Source: Odontocerum albicorne (lineage: Eukaryota > Arthropoda > Insecta > Trichoptera > Odontoceridae). Taken from it: a stretch of 64,000 nt of DNA. Position numbers and translations under genes: made by a program. Where the stretch lies: assembly GCA_949825065.1 (NCBI GenBank), contig OX463838.1, positions 6,364,251-6,428,250 of the forward strand, in the 5' to 3' direction. Numbering within the stretch: the stretch's first letter is position 1; each line of letters starts with the position of its first letter. This document shows, piece by piece, positions 63,699 to 64,000 of the stretch. The notes under the pieces were generated by a model. It had not been told where the DNA came from. It did no database searches and worked only from the letters and a program-made list of their open reading frames with translations.

Positions 63699-64000
63699 AA
63701 AACATGGCACCACGAAGTGAAACTATAGTCTTTTCGAAGATTCAAGAAATAATTTCAGCGAGTACGAAAACCAGTGGTAAACACAAAAATATAAAATAAG
63801 TGTTTTATTTACTTACTTATTTTTCCTTTTACATAAAACATGGCACCACAAAGTGAAACTATAGTATTTTCGAAGATTCATGAAATAATTTCAGCGAGTA
63901 CGAAAACCAGTGGTGAACACAAAAATATAAAATAAGTGTTTTATTTACTTATTTTTCATTTTAAATAAAACATGGCACCACGAAGTGAAACTATAGTCTT
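63655..64000 (+). repeat. 132-136-bp tandem array carrying a repeated short frame
   Basis: Units begin at the repeated ATG positions 63704, 63840 and 63972 (periods 136 and 132) and run off the right edge. Each unit has TAAGTGTTTTATTTACTTAT, CCTTTTACATAAAACATGGC and GCGAGTACGAAAACCAGTGG. The difference in period is a 4-bp TACT duplication outside the frame. Confidence 0.92.
63704..63799 (+). CDS. Short frame repeated in the terminal array, doubtful
   Basis: 31 codons, MAPRSETIVFSKIQEIISAS then TKTSGKHKNIK and a stop. The next unit (63840-63935) has the same frame with three substitutions (R to Q, Q to H, K to E) and no stops or shifts. The third is cut by the window edge. It could be the start of a longer ancestral protein captured in the array, or non-coding. 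No family recognised. Confidence 0.22.
   Translation: MAPRSETIVFSKIQEIISASTKTSGKHKNIK

Overview
The window looks like non-coding, repeat-filled DNA from an arthropod genome, most likely an insect. The reasons are a strongly AT-rich background, DD34D mariner transposases, TTAA-flanked piggyBac-like elements, tRNA-derived SINEs, LINE tails of types common in insects (Lepidoptera is plausible but not shown) and a short interstitial TTAGG-type run. I found no complete host gene. The best host-gene candidate is one exon-like segment at 47783-47938; if it is real, much of the window could be intron. LAYOUT. 0-12 kb: a 33-bp array at the left edge, an inverted-repeat element, a solo LTR, a piggyBac-like MITE, a 39-bp minisatellite, fragments of one abundant LINE family (called LINE-A here), a deleted mariner-type element, an assembly gap of 200 N beside a broken mariner, and other LINE relics. 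10-30 kb: SINEs, foldback elements, a 53-bp array, LINE tails, a second solo LTR, reverse transcriptase fragments and a second piggyBac-like MITE. 30-48 kb: a duplicated LINE tail, a 238-bp hairpin MITE, an almost pure A/T stretch, a C-rich island, a full-length but dead mariner inserted in a LINE-A copy, a MITE with a microsatellite core, and an RTE-like LINE relic. 48-64 kb: a third full piggyBac-like MITE, a 126-bp satellite, an 82-bp satellite split by a 10.56-kb LTR element, and at the right edge a 132-136-bp array in which each unit carries the same short reading frame. The most interesting object is the LTR element at 51602-62164. It has two 858-bp LTRs with no difference that I can see by eye, a 4-bp target duplication (CTAC), a primer-binding-site-like sequence and a polypurine tract. 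Its 8.85-kb interior has no recognisable gag, protease, reverse transcriptase, RNase H, integrase or envelope reading frame. It is built instead from tandem duplications, including about 22 copies of a roughly 90-bp unit. It fits a large retrotransposon derivative (LARD) that must borrow proteins from a partner. A second theme is that at least two arrays appear to have grown from the ends of dispersed transposable elements.
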